Source of the DNA: Billgrantia antri
GTDB lineage: Bacteria > Pseudomonadota > Gammaproteobacteria > Pseudomonadales > Halomonadaceae
Assembly (NCBI RefSeq): GCF_019430905.1
Contig: NZ_JAHYCA010000002.1
Coordinates: 310,001 to 374,000 of the forward strand
DNA: 64,000 bases
Direction: 5' to 3'
Below, piece by piece: positions 42,862 through 51,673 of this stretch; within the stretch, counting starts at the first letter, position 1, and every line of letters begins with the position of its first letter. The notes beneath the pieces are model-generated. The model was not told where the DNA came from and made no database searches. It saw only the letters and a list, made by a program, of their open reading frames with translations. The position numbers and the translations under genes are program-made.

Positions 42862-42929
42862 ATACGGGCCGTATGTGGGCATACTGAGTGACATACGTGT
42901 TGTATGTCAATACGCATACGCCACGTATG
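42862..42929. promoter_or_regulatory. cluster of three TetR-type palindromes
   Basis: Three perfect inverted repeats share the half-site ATAC(G). They are ATACGG-G-CCGTAT (42862-42874), GACATAC-GTGTT-GTATGTC (42890-42908) and CATACG-CCA-CGTATG (42915-42929). They lie between the RidA gene and the TetR gene. They are the probable binding sites of that TetR protein. Confidence 0.7.
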
Positions 42930-42978
42930 TGTGTTCCGGGAAGATGTGTTTTGGAAAGAGAGGTGTAGAAGAACGGCG

Positions 42979-43572
42979 ATGGCCACGAAGCGTACACAGA
43001 TGATGGAGATGACCCGGGCCAAGCTCATTCGAACCGCTCGAGAGGCATTCGCGACCAAGGGCTATGCGGCAGCCTCGATGGACGATATCACCGCCGAAGC
43101 CGGGCTGACGCGAGGGGCGCTCTATCACAATTTCGGCGGTAAGAAGGGGCTGCTGCAGGCCGTGGTCGATCAGATCGATGCGGAGATGGTGGCGCGGCTC
43201 ATGGCGGCGCAGCAGCGAGCGGCAAGCCCGTGGGAGGGGCTGCTCGAAGAGGGCGTGGCCTATATCGAAATGGCGCTGGAGCCGGAAGTCCAGCGCATCA
43301 TGCTGCTGGATGGGCCGGCCGTGCTTGGCGACCCCTCGCAATGGCCCAACCAGAATGCGTGCCTGCTGCGTACGACGCAAACCATCCAGGCTCTTATCGA
43401 CGAGGGTACCGTCAAGCCGGTGGATGCGGAGGCAGCGGCCCGGTTGATCAACGGCGCGGCGCTCAACGCGGCCCTGTGGATCGCCGCCGCCGACGAACCC
43501 CGCGCCGTTCTTCCAAAGGCCGTCGAGGCTTTTCGGCAGCTTGCTGCCGGTTTGCTGCAAGCCGAGCGATGA
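42979..43572 (+). CDS. TetR/AcrR-family transcriptional regulator
   Basis: A 197-residue repressor. The N-terminal HTH (KLIRTAREAFATKGYAAASM, DDITAEAGLTRGALYHNFGG) is followed by a C-terminal helical ligand domain. The frame is open back to 42904, but the ATG at 42979 begins at the family N-terminus (MATKRTQMMEMTRAKLI); the palindromes at 42890-42929 would otherwise be coding. It is divergent from the RidA gene. Confidence 0.92.
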   Translation: MATKRTQMMEMTRAKLIRTAREAFATKGYAAASMDDITAEAGLTRGALYHNFGGKKGLLQAVVDQIDAEMVARLMAAQQRAASPWEGLLEEGVAYIEMALEPEVQRIMLLDGPAVLGDPSQWPNQNACLLRTTQTIQALIDEGTVKPVDAEAAARLINGAALNAALWIAAADEPRAVLPKAVEAFRQLAAGLLQAER

Positions 43573-43620
43573 GCGGCGATGTGGCTGAAGCAATGTGCTC
43601 GGATAGGAGCTGAGCTGCTG

Positions 43621-44535
43621 TCAGGCCTCGACCGAGAGCTTGCAGGGTATGGCCTGGGCGAGAAAATCGATCAGTGCCCTTACCGCAGGGACGAGGCCCT
43701 TGCGATTGGAGAAGACCGCCTGGATCGTGCCGTAGGGTGAGCGCCACTCGGGCAGTACGCGCACCAGTTCCCCCTTGGCAATGCTCACGCGGCAGATGTG
43801 AATGGGCAAGAGCGCCACCCCAAGTCCCTGGCACGCTGCCGCGAGCAGCATATCGAAGTTGCTGCACATCAGCCGGGGTCGCAGGTCGATCACGCGGGTC
43901 TCGTCGTTCGGCCCCGTCAGCTCCCAGCGAACCTCGTCCGTTTCTCCTCCCATCGAGAGAGTCGGTACATCGGCGAGCTCGTCGATGGTCAGCCCTCGCT
44001 TGCAGGCGGCATGCACAGCCGGGCTTACCGCCATCACCAGATGATTCTGCCCGAGCGGACGCATGATCAGAGAGGCATCGGACATGTCCGGCTTGCTGCG
44101 CACGCGTATGGCGATGTCGAGCCGGTCCTCGATCAGGTCGGCGCGGCGATCGAAGACCAGCAGGTGAACGCGGACCTTGGGATAGGTCTTCATGAACGCC
44201 GGCAGGACTTCCTCGATGAGATTCTGGATCAGGCCTTGCGGGCAACTGAGTCGCACGATGCCGTTGGGCTCCGCGTGGGCCTGCGCCACTACCGTTTCCG
44301 CCGCTTCGGCACCGGCGAGCATGGTCTGGCAGTGTTCGAAGAAGGAATGCCCTACGTCCGTGGTGCGAATCTTGCGAGTCGAGCGCTCCAGCAGGCGCAC
44401 CTTGAGCCGTTCTTCGAGGCGTGCGACGCGCTTGCTGAGCGTCCCCTTGGGCACGCCGATGTGGCGCGAGGCCGCCGAGAAGCCCTGGTACGTGACCACG
44501 GCATGGAAATAGTAGAGGTCGTTGAGGTCGTGCAT
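43621..44535 (-). CDS. LysR-family transcriptional regulator
   Basis: A 304-residue regulator: MHDLNDLYYFHAVVTYQGFS, then SRHIGVPKGTLSKRVARLEE and the RLLERSTRKIRTTDVG wing, followed by the effector domain. The ATG at 44535 matches the usual N-terminus of this LysR subgroup (DLNDLYYF); an ATG at 44568 with GGAAACG upstream gives 11 more residues and is a real alternative. It is divergent from a small EF-hand protein gene. Its target is not evident. Confidence 0.92.
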   Translation of the reverse strand: MHDLNDLYYFHAVVTYQGFSAASRHIGVPKGTLSKRVARLEERLKVRLLERSTRKIRTTDVGHSFFEHCQTMLAGAEAAETVVAQAHAEPNGIVRLSCPQGLIQNLIEEVLPAFMKTYPKVRVHLLVFDRRADLIEDRLDIAIRVRSKPDMSDASLIMRPLGQNHLVMAVSPAVHAACKRGLTIDELADVPTLSMGGETDEVRWELTGPNDETRVIDLRPRLMCSNFDMLLAAACQGLGVALLPIHICRVSIAKGELVRVLPEWRSPYGTIQAVFSNRKGLVPAVRALIDFLAQAIPCKLSVEA

Positions 44536-44722
44536 CGCATCAATACCGGTGGGGTAGTAGCGGTACATTATTCGTTTCCATGGGGAAACGCAACGTTGGA
44601 AAACCAGGGTCTAGTGCGATGATTGGTGATCTATAGAATACAACCATCGGTCGGCATTCAGGAGTCCAGTCGTCACGAGAATGCCGGACCTCAACCCCCT
44701 GTCATTGGAAACGAGAGACATC

Positions 44723-44992
44723 ATGAAAGCTCAAAAAACCGCACTGTTCCTTGCTCTGGCACTGTCCTCCGGTGTCGCCCTTGCCGAAATGGGCGCAGAA
44801 GAGCTGATTCCGCCTACCGCTTCCTCGAGCGCCTCCGGCCAGAATGGCTTCGAGCAACTCGACGGGGATGGCGATGGCCGCATTTCTCGTGAAGAGGCCA
44901 AGGCAGGCACTCTGCCTGAAGTCTTCGTCATCCTGGACCGTGACCATAACGGCGCGATCTCGCGTCAGGAGTTCAACTTCCGTCCGCGTTGA
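44723..44992 (+). CDS. small exported EF-hand protein
   Basis: An 89-residue protein. A Sec signal (KTALFLALALSSGVALA) precedes two EF-hand loops, DGDGDGRISREE and DRDHNGAISRQE, each with acidic residues at the Ca2+-coordinating positions. It should be a periplasmic calcium-binding protein; the partner is unknown. The ATG at 44723 opens the signal peptide; the in-frame start at 44681 adds a non-signal extension. A strong terminator follows. Confidence 0.83.
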   Translation: MKAQKTALFLALALSSGVALAEMGAEELIPPTASSSASGQNGFEQLDGDGDGRISREEAKAGTLPEVFVILDRDHNGAISRQEFNFRPR

Positions 44993-45049
44993 TCGCTCGG
45001 CATAGTTGAGATAGCGCTGTTGCGAGTAGTATTTCCAATAGCACAGTAA

Positions 45050-45076
45050 AAGAGGGAGGCATATCGCCTCCCTCTT
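45050..45076 (+). terminator. terminator after the EF-hand gene
   Basis: AAGAGGGAGGC (45050-45060) and GCCTCCCTCTT (45066-45076) form a perfect 11-bp stem with an ATATC loop. It is preceded by AAAA and followed by GTCTTAC. It may work in both directions, since the nitrilase-like gene ends convergently at 45123. Confidence 0.75.
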
Positions 45077-45122
45077 GTCTTACTCGTGTTGCATTACTCA
45101 TGGAAAGTGCTGGCCGGGCCGC

Positions 45123-46010
45123 TCATGGTCCCAGTTGCCATCGGCGCGGATCTATTCGGCCTTCATACATCGGCAATTCCAGTATAGGGTCGCCCACCTG
45201 GAACTGGGACCACATACGGTTAACACCTGCGGTACCGAAAGTTCGTACTCGCGCCACTTCGTCCAGGTTCAGGACATCGGTGAGGACGCCAGCTGTCGCC
45301 CCCGGCATCTGCGCGCGGATATGGCCCTCGGGGTCGACGACCAGGCTCCTGCCTTCGCCGGCAGGCGTGGCCGCGTTCGCGCTGACTACATACACCTGGT
45401 TGAAGATGGCATTGGCCTGCACCAGTACCTGCTCCTGACTGCGGTCGCAGGTAGAGGTGGCGGCCTGGTTGACGATCACTTCGGCCCCAAGCCAGGCCAG
45501 CTGTCGTACCACTTCGGGAAACCAGATGTCGTAGCAGATCGCCAGGCCCACCCGGCCCACCCCGGGAATCTCGAACACCTCGAAGCGATTTCCCGGCCGA
45601 AAGGGCTCGTAGGGGCGCCAGGGGAAACACTTGCGATAGGCTGCCACTCGCTCTCCATGGGGCGAGTACACCGGTGCAGTATTGTAGAGATGGCCGTCCT
45701 CGCCCCGTTCGCATACCGTGCCCGGCAACAACCAGATGCCCAGATTGCGGGCGATGCGCGCCAGATGCCGGTTGCGAGGTCCGTCGATCGGCTCGGCGGT
45801 AGCTTCAAGCTGCGCACGCCGCTGTTCAGGAGTGCCGGTGGCGCCGCAGAGGTAGAACTCCGGGTAGACCACCATTCTTGGTTGTTCGAATTTGGCTCCG
45901 AAGTCGCTCAGGTAAACTTCCAGCTCGGTTTCGAAGCCCCGGAGCTCGGCGTCCATGCCGATCTGGCGAGCGGTTTCCTGGACGACCAGGATAGGCAAAT
46001 ATTTGGGCAT
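45123..46010 (-). CDS. carbon-nitrogen hydrolase (nitrilase superfamily), linked to an amino-acid permease
   Basis: A 295-residue amidase-type enzyme. The triad is Glu51 (VVYPEFYLCG), Lys127 (AAYRKCFPW) and Cys159 (LAICYDIWFPEV). The RKCFPWRPYEPFRPGN segment after the lysine is similar to aliphatic or N-carbamoyl amidases; the substrate is unknown. The ATG at 46010 has GGAGACACC before it. It follows an APC permease gene by 10 bases and should hydrolyse whatever that permease imports. Confidence 0.92.
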   Translation of the reverse strand: MPKYLPILVVQETARQIGMDAELRGFETELEVYLSDFGAKFEQPRMVVYPEFYLCGATGTPEQRRAQLEATAEPIDGPRNRHLARIARNLGIWLLPGTVCERGEDGHLYNTAPVYSPHGERVAAYRKCFPWRPYEPFRPGNRFEVFEIPGVGRVGLAICYDIWFPEVVRQLAWLGAEVIVNQAATSTCDRSQEQVLVQANAIFNQVYVVSANAATPAGEGRSLVVDPEGHIRAQMPGATAGVLTDVLNLDEVARVRTFGTAGVNRMWSQFQVGDPILELPMYEGRIDPRRWQLGP

Positions 46011-46020
46011 GGTGTCTCCG

Positions 46021-47397
46021 TTACAGGTTCGCTTCCAGCGAGGCAGGTGCCGGCTCTGATTCCGATTCGTCGAAGTCCACTTCCGGCGGCTCACGACGGA
46101 AGAAGCGAGTCAGGTAGAGCAGTTGGACCAGTCCGATGGAGAGCCAGGCCAGCCCGAGCATCACCGCATTGAGATCCAGCTTGCTCATCAGCCAGAGGTT
46201 GATCAGGGCGCCGACCAGCGGCACGACCATGCCTTTGATCACACCGTAGCGGCGCTTGGCGTCCTCATCCTTGCTGACCAGGAAGATGACCGACAGGTTG
46301 ACCATGGTGAAGGCGATGAACGCGCCGAAGTTGATGAACGAGGCGGCGGACAGCACATCCAGGAACAGGGCGATGATGCCGATTGCCCCGGTCAATACGA
46401 TGCTGAACACCGGAGTGCGGAAACGCGGATGCAGGGCGCCGAACAGCCTGCGCGGCAACACCGCATCCCGGCCCATGGCGAACAGCAGGCGAGAGGCGCT
46501 GGCCTGGGCGGCGATGCCGGAGGTGAACTGCGCCAGCACCATACCGGCCAGGAAGATGGCCCCGAACAGGTCCGCGCCGATCATCCTGGCGATCTCGAAG
46601 GCGGCGGAATCGGCGTTGACGAAATTGCTGCCCGGATGTGCCAACTGGGTGGTATAGCCGACCAGCACGTAGATGCCGCCGCCGATCAGTGCAGTCAGCA
46701 TGATGGCTCGGGGAATGTTGCGCTTGGGCTCGATGGTCTCTTCGGTCAGGGTGGTGACGGCATCGAAACCGAGGAAGGCGTAGGCGGCAACCGCTGCGCC
46801 TGCGGCAATGGCCGAAAAGCCGGCATCTTCACCCACGAACGGCCCCAGGCTGAACAGCGCCTCGGCGCCATCGGTAGCGAAGACATGGCGAATCGACAGC
46901 AGCACGAAGAAACCGATGACCAGGATCTGAAACACCATCAACAGCGAGTTTACCTTGGCCGCCAGCTTGATACCGTAAACGTTGAGGCAGGTGGTGATGC
47001 CGATGAAGCTCAGCAGGAAGATCCAGCCAGGCACTTCCGGGAAGCGTGCATTCAAGTACGCTGCGCCAATCAGCCAGATCACCATGGGCAGGAAGAAGTA
47101 GTCCAGCAGCACACTCCAGCCCACCATGAAGCCGACCCGTGAGTCGATTGCCTTGCGTGCATAGGTATAGGCGGAGCCCGATACCGGATACGTGCGCGCC
47201 ATGATGCCGTAGCTGTAGGCCGTGAACAGCATGGCAACGGTGGTGATGAGATAGGCCGTGGGTACGGCACCTTCGCTGGCACTGGCGATCACGCCGAAGG
47301 TGCCGAGCACGATCAGTGGTGTCATGTAAGCCAGGCCGAACAGCACCACGGCCTTGAGGGATAGGGTTCTTTCCAGCTTGATATTGTTTTTCGTCAT
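46021..47397 (-). CDS. APC-family amino acid permease
   Basis: A 458-residue permease with twelve predicted helices: LKAVVLFGLAYMTPLIVLGT, SGSAYTYARKAIDSRVGFM and the family-conserved FLGFDAVTTLTEETIEPKRN. The sequence resembles the putrescine/amino-acid importer subgroup with the FxGFD motif. The ATG at 47397 has GGAGACGG before it. It forms an operon with the nitrilase-like gene and is divergent from a LuxR-type regulator, which probably controls it. Confidence 0.93.
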   Translation of the reverse strand: MTKNNIKLERTLSLKAVVLFGLAYMTPLIVLGTFGVIASASEGAVPTAYLITTVAMLFTAYSYGIMARTYPVSGSAYTYARKAIDSRVGFMVGWSVLLDYFFLPMVIWLIGAAYLNARFPEVPGWIFLLSFIGITTCLNVYGIKLAAKVNSLLMVFQILVIGFFVLLSIRHVFATDGAEALFSLGPFVGEDAGFSAIAAGAAVAAYAFLGFDAVTTLTEETIEPKRNIPRAIMLTALIGGGIYVLVGYTTQLAHPGSNFVNADSAAFEIARMIGADLFGAIFLAGMVLAQFTSGIAAQASASRLLFAMGRDAVLPRRLFGALHPRFRTPVFSIVLTGAIGIIALFLDVLSAASFINFGAFIAFTMVNLSVIFLVSKDEDAKRRYGVIKGMVVPLVGALINLWLMSKLDLNAVMLGLAWLSIGLVQLLYLTRFFRREPPEVDFDESESEPAPASLEANL

Positions 47398-47628
47398 GAT
47401 CCGTCTCCAGGACACGTTGACGCCGATGCCCGAGCGCCTGCCAGCCGGTACTACGCGTTCAGGTGGCAGGCGGGGCCCTCAATTGAGCGGCTCAGGCCCA
47501 CAGTTGCCGGTGCCGCAACAGCCCGGCTAGACTGCGATGCGTAGTAACCACTCCGTTTACAACGTTATTGAGCGGGCATCGGGGGGTATATAACCCCAGC
47601 GTGGTATGGTTTTGCGGGCTTTGAATTG

Positions 47629-48435
47629 GTGACATACAGCGAACATGACGAGGCTCTGGCCAACACCATCAAAGCCTTGGCTACCCCCGAACTGCCTCGT
47701 CAGTTTTCCACTCTGGTGCGGGGCATGGCGGCTTTCGATAATTTGATCGTCATTGCCTATCACGGTGAAAACCGACCGGCGGTGCTTTACCGGGAATATA
47801 CCGACCCTGTGGTCTATCTACCGATGGACAACCAGTATCTGGGCGGGGCATATCTGCTGGATCCGTTCTACCACGAGCATCTCAAGGGCAGTGTGCGAGG
47901 AATAAGGCGTTTGATGGACGTGGCGCCGGATCACTTTCGGCGCACCCATTATTACAACAACTACTACAAGCAGACCACGCTGCTCGATGAGGTGGCGGTC
48001 TTTGCTACCATCACTGACGGCATTACGCTGACTGCCTGCTTCGGCAGGGACCGCACCAGCGGGAAACCCTTCGGTAAACGCGAGCTTCAGGCGCTGCGGC
48101 GACACGAAATGAGCCTCAGTGCCCTGCTGGAGGCGCACTGGCAGGACTACCGGCCCGACGGCGCTGCCGAGGAGGCCTCGGCGCCTCTGGAGGTTCGCCT
48201 GCGTGAGGCCCTGGAGCAGGAACACGGCATCCGGCTGAGTCCGCGTCAGGCCGAAGTGGCATTGTTCATCCTGAGGGGGCATTCGTCCCTGGCGATTGGC
48301 CTGCATCTGGGGGTCAGCACCCAGACGGTAAAGGTCTTTCGCCGCCAGCTCTACACCAAGTGCAACATCTCCTCCCAGGCGGAGTTGTTCGCATTGCTGA
48401 TGCCGCTGTTTGCGCGGCTGACCGCACGTGGCTGA
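47629..48435 (+). CDS. LuxR-type helix-turn-helix regulator of the permease/nitrilase operon
   Basis: A 268-residue protein. The N-terminal part (about 1-180) is unrecognised, perhaps a ligand-sensing fold, and includes a cluster of aromatic residues (YYNNYYKQ). The C-terminal FixJ/LuxR HTH is clear (LSPRQAEVALFILRGHSSLA, then GVSTQTVKVFRRQLYTKCNI). There is no receiver domain. The start is uncertain: GTG 47629 or TTG 47626, neither with a clear ribosome site. It is divergent from the APC permease across about 230 bases. Confidence 0.85.
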   Translation: MTYSEHDEALANTIKALATPELPRQFSTLVRGMAAFDNLIVIAYHGENRPAVLYREYTDPVVYLPMDNQYLGGAYLLDPFYHEHLKGSVRGIRRLMDVAPDHFRRTHYYNNYYKQTTLLDEVAVFATITDGITLTACFGRDRTSGKPFGKRELQALRRHEMSLSALLEAHWQDYRPDGAAEEASAPLEVRLREALEQEHGIRLSPRQAEVALFILRGHSSLAIGLHLGVSTQTVKVFRRQLYTKCNISSQAELFALLMPLFARLTARG

Positions 48436-48536
48436 GTCAGGTATCTGAGCCAAGTACCTGAGCGGCTAATCCGAACGTCCTGCTGCCCTCACCGCCGATC
48501 TAGCGGCGGATCCCCTTCACGGAACGAAGTCGCTCA

Positions 48537-48884
48537 TTAATGCTGTAGAACGTTGACGAGCTTGCCGAACGGGTCGCGTACGAAGAAACGCCGTACGCCC
48601 CAGGGCTCGCTGACGGGTCCGTACTCGATGGATACGCTGGCCTGCTCGAAGCGCGCCAGCGCCGTTTCGATGTCGTCGACTTCGATGGAGAGATCGGGCA
48701 CGGGAGTACCCGAGCCGCCTTCACTGCCGAAGCTCACCTGTACCATCATTTTTTCATTTGAGCCGTATGTCCGAAACCAGCCGTGATCCATGAGCAGGTC
48801 TAGGCCGAGTATCTCGCCATAGAAGGCTTCCGCCTTGTCGAGATCCGATGTGGCCGTGTTGGCCATGATGCGTTTGACTTTCAT
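48537..48884 (-). CDS. VOC family protein (glyoxalase/bleomycin-resistance fold)
   Basis: A 115-residue protein: MKVKRIMANTATSDLDKAEA, FYGEILGLDLLMDHGW, DLSIEVDDIETALARFEQAS and RRFFVRDPFGKLVNVLQH. This is a typical single VOC domain pair with a C-terminal DPFG motif. Metal ligands cannot be assigned with confidence. The ATG at 48884 is chosen for its position at the family N-terminus. It is convergent with the LuxR-type gene. Confidence 0.9.
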   Translation of the reverse strand: MKVKRIMANTATSDLDKAEAFYGEILGLDLLMDHGWFRTYGSNEKMMVQVSFGSEGGSGTPVPDLSIEVDDIETALARFEQASVSIEYGPVSEPWGVRRFFVRDPFGKLVNVLQH

Positions 48885-49105
48885 GTGCCACCCCGATTCT
48901 TTCTTTTGGGATTCCTTAACGTAGTAGCATGGCCGCAGCTGCGCCATTTCACGTTATACGTACGCTTGGAAGTGCCAGAAGTCAGGGGGACCCGCTTCGT
49001 CCTGACATTTTTCCCTGTCTCGGCCGCGCAGGGCTCTTAATGCATTCTTGACGTCCTCTGGATTACCTTGTCGACTCCCCCTGACAAGATCCTCAAGAGG
49101 ACATC

Positions 49106-49837
49106 ATGAAGAGAACCGCAATTGCCGTGGCCATGTCGCTGCTTTCAGGTTTTGCCTATGCCGGCGATGGTCACGCTTGGAGCTATTCCGGAGAAACCGG
49201 CCCGGAGAACTGGGCACAGCTGACCCCGGAGTACGGTGCCTGTGCGGGTAGCAATCAGTCGCCCATCGACCTGACGGGGTTCATTGGTGCCGAACTCGAG
49301 CCAATCGTCTTTGATTACGAAAATGGTGGTGCTGAAATCCTCAATAACGGACATACCGTCCAGATCAATGTGCATCCAGGCGACACCATTACCGTTGACG
49401 GTATCGAGTTCGAGTTGAAGCAGTTCCATTTCCATGTGCCGAGCGAGAACCTCATCCATGGCGAATCCTTCCCCATGGAAGGCCACCTCGTACATGCCGA
49501 CGAGGATGGCAACCTGGCTGTCGTAGCGGTCATGGTGACGGAGGGCGAAGCCAACGAAGCCCTTGCAAAGGCATGGGCGCAAATGCCGGAAGAGGGCGAA
49601 ACGCTGGCGCTGACGCCAGACATCTCCCCGCTGGGTATCCTGCCTGCCGACCGCGATTACTATCGCTTCAATGGCTCGCTGACCACGCCTCCCTGCACCG
49701 AGGGCGTGCGCTGGCTGGTGCTGAAGCAGCCAATTACCGCATCCCAGGAGCAGATCGACCAGTTCCTGGCGGCTATCGAAGATCATCACAACAATCGCCC
49801 GGTGCAACCGGTCAACGCTCGTCCTGTCTTGCAGTAG
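49106..49837 (+). CDS. periplasmic alpha-class carbonic anhydrase
   Basis: A 243-residue enzyme that interconverts CO2 and bicarbonate. A Sec signal ends GFAYA. Zinc ligands His108 and His110 (QFHFHVPSEN) and His127 (EGHLVH) are present, as are QSPIDL and the C-terminal SLTTPPCTEG. Cys46 and Cys197 should form the usual periplasmic disulfide. The length matches bacterial alpha-CAs. AGAGG precedes the ATG. It is a single gene with a terminator after it. Confidence 0.95.
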   Translation: MKRTAIAVAMSLLSGFAYAGDGHAWSYSGETGPENWAQLTPEYGACAGSNQSPIDLTGFIGAELEPIVFDYENGGAEILNNGHTVQINVHPGDTITVDGIEFELKQFHFHVPSENLIHGESFPMEGHLVHADEDGNLAVVAVMVTEGEANEALAKAWAQMPEEGETLALTPDISPLGILPADRDYYRFNGSLTTPPCTEGVRWLVLKQPITASQEQIDQFLAAIEDHHNNRPVQPVNARPVLQ

Positions 49838-49847
49838 TCGGCGAGTT

Positions 49848-49880
49848 ACCCTGGGCCCTGTCATCCACAGGGCTCAGGGT
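49848..49880 (+). terminator. terminator after the carbonic anhydrase gene
   Basis: ACCCTGGGCCCTGT (49848-49861) and ACAGGGCTCAGGGT (49867-49880) form a 14-bp stem with one G-U pair and a CATCC loop, followed by GTTCGGCTTTAT. It starts 11 bases after the stop and may serve the convergent SLC13 gene as well. Confidence 0.75.
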
Positions 49881-49923
49881 GTTCGGCTTTATCTTCCTCC
49901 CGTACGCTTCTCGTATTACGCGA

Positions 49924-51522
49924 TCAGAACTGCAGCCCCAGCGCAAAGCCGCCGAGCAGATAGCAGAAGGCGGTGATCAATACGATTCCGATCAGGTTGA
50001 GTACGACCCCACCCCGTGCCATCTGGGCGATGGTGACCGCACCGGTGCCGAACACGATGGCGTTGGGTGGCGTGCCGACCGGCAGCATGAAGGCGCAGGT
50101 CGCGGCGAAGGCTGCCGGGATCAGCAGCGTCATCGAGTCGGCGCCGATGCCCACCGCCACGCCCCCGAGCACGGGGATGAAGGTCGCGGCCGTGGCCGTG
50201 TTGCTGGTGACCTCGGTCAGGAACAGAATGATCGTGGCGACGGCGGCTACCAACAGGATGATTGGAAGCATGCCGAGTCCCGTGACCTGCTGGCCGAACC
50301 AGTTATCGAGGCCGGTCCCCGCGACCGCGCCGGCAAGGCTTAGGCCGCCGCCAAACAGCAGCAACACCCCCCAGGGCAGTCCGTCCTCGGCATCCTGCCA
50401 ATTGAGCACCATCTCGCTGCGGCCTCGCGCGGGCAGAATGAACAAGGCGATGCCGGCGGCGATAGCGATGGCAGTGTCATCGAGATTACCCAGCGGCCCG
50501 AGCCACTGGCCCACCCCCGGGATGTTGCCGAGCACCCCGGGCACGACCCACAGGAACGCGGCCGAGCCGAAGACGAGCAATACCATCTTCTCGCCCTGGC
50601 TGAGCGCGCCGAGCTTGCGGATTTCTCCTTCGATCATTTCCTTGCCGCCGGCGATTTCCGCGACGTTGAAGCGGTAGAGCACCCGGGTCATCAGTACCCA
50701 GCCCACCAGAATGAAGGTGAAGGCCAGCGGTACGCCAAGCATCATCCATTCGAGAAAGCCGATGCTGCGGCCCAGCTCGTCGGCCGCATAGCCGGCAACG
50801 ATGGCGTTGGGCGGGCTGCCGAGCAGGGTGCCGAGGCCGCCCATGCTGGCCGACCAGGCGATTGCCAGAAGCAGGCAGACGCCGAAGCGCTTGATGTTCT
50901 CGTCATGGATGAAGTTGATGTGGCCGGCCCGGTGGTGGTCGTGGCCGGCGGCGGCCCTCGCGGTGGCCTCACCGCTGCGCTCCGCGACCAGGGCCAGCAC
51001 GGAGAGCCCGATCGGCAGCATCATCAGCGTCGTTGCGGTGTTGGATACCCACATCGACAGAAACCCCGTGGCTAGCATCATGCCGAGCACGATCCGCTTC
51101 GGCGAGACTCCGACCCGGGACAACGTCAACAGGGCGATGCGCCGGTGCAGGTTCCATTTCTCCATGGCAATGGCAATCAGGAAGCCGCCGAGGAAAAGAA
51201 AGACGATGGGACTGGCGTAAGGTGCCGTGGCCTGGGCGACGGTGCGCTCCGTCAACATTGGGATCAGCACGATTGGCAGCAGGGCGGTGATCGAGAGCGG
51301 GATCGCCTCCGTCATCCACCAGGCCGCCATCAGGGTGGCGATCGACGCGACCCAGCGCGCATCCGGCGAAAGCCCTTCGGCCTGTCCCATGGCGAGCCAG
51401 ACGATCAGCGCCAGGAGCATCCCGAAAGCGCGCAGGCCCCATACCAGCCTGGCTGATCGTCCACTTGACCCCTTCTCCCCGGGGGTGCCCTCGTTTCCGT
51501 CGGATGATCGCTGCTCAGCCAA
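49924..51522 (-). CDS. SLC13 (DASS) family anion/dicarboxylate:sodium symporter
   Basis: A 532-residue transporter with about eleven or twelve helices. Both substrate/Na+ hairpin repeats are present: SNTATTLMMLP with GSPPNAIVAGY, and SNTATAATFIP with GTPPNAIVFG. The N-terminal 25 residues are polar. A His-rich loop (HDHHRAGHINFIHDE) lies between the two halves and is unusual. Likely substrates are C4-dicarboxylates or related anions with Na+. It is divergent from the PhzF gene. Confidence 0.92.
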   Translation of the reverse strand: MAEQRSSDGNEGTPGEKGSSGRSARLVWGLRAFGMLLALIVWLAMGQAEGLSPDARWVASIATLMAAWWMTEAIPLSITALLPIVLIPMLTERTVAQATAPYASPIVFLFLGGFLIAIAMEKWNLHRRIALLTLSRVGVSPKRIVLGMMLATGFLSMWVSNTATTLMMLPIGLSVLALVAERSGEATARAAAGHDHHRAGHINFIHDENIKRFGVCLLLAIAWSASMGGLGTLLGSPPNAIVAGYAADELGRSIGFLEWMMLGVPLAFTFILVGWVLMTRVLYRFNVAEIAGGKEMIEGEIRKLGALSQGEKMVLLVFGSAAFLWVVPGVLGNIPGVGQWLGPLGNLDDTAIAIAAGIALFILPARGRSEMVLNWQDAEDGLPWGVLLLFGGGLSLAGAVAGTGLDNWFGQQVTGLGMLPIILLVAAVATIILFLTEVTSNTATAATFIPVLGGVAVGIGADSMTLLIPAAFAATCAFMLPVGTPPNAIVFGTGAVTIAQMARGGVVLNLIGIVLITAFCYLLGGFALGLQF

Positions 51523-51673
51523 GCTAAATCTCCTTTACTTTACTAATACGGGCTCCCTTCATGGAGCGTAGCCCAGTAGTCTGGGACACGGCATGAGTAA
51601 GCACATGCCTCCCATTGCGTTCACTCCGGCTTGCCCCAAGATGGAGAGAACCCCCTGACACCAGGAGCTTCAC

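Noticed and set aside
47583..47597. GGGG-TATATAA-CCCC element before the LuxR-type gene
   Set aside because: Only the outer four bases pair cleanly and no -35 box lies at a proper distance, so neither operator nor promoter could be supported.
48437..48509. Weak dyads (TCAGGTA/TACCTGA and CCGCCG/CGGCGG) between convergent genes
   Set aside because: Short stems without U-tract; they may help termination but are not distinguishable from chance in GC-rich sequence.
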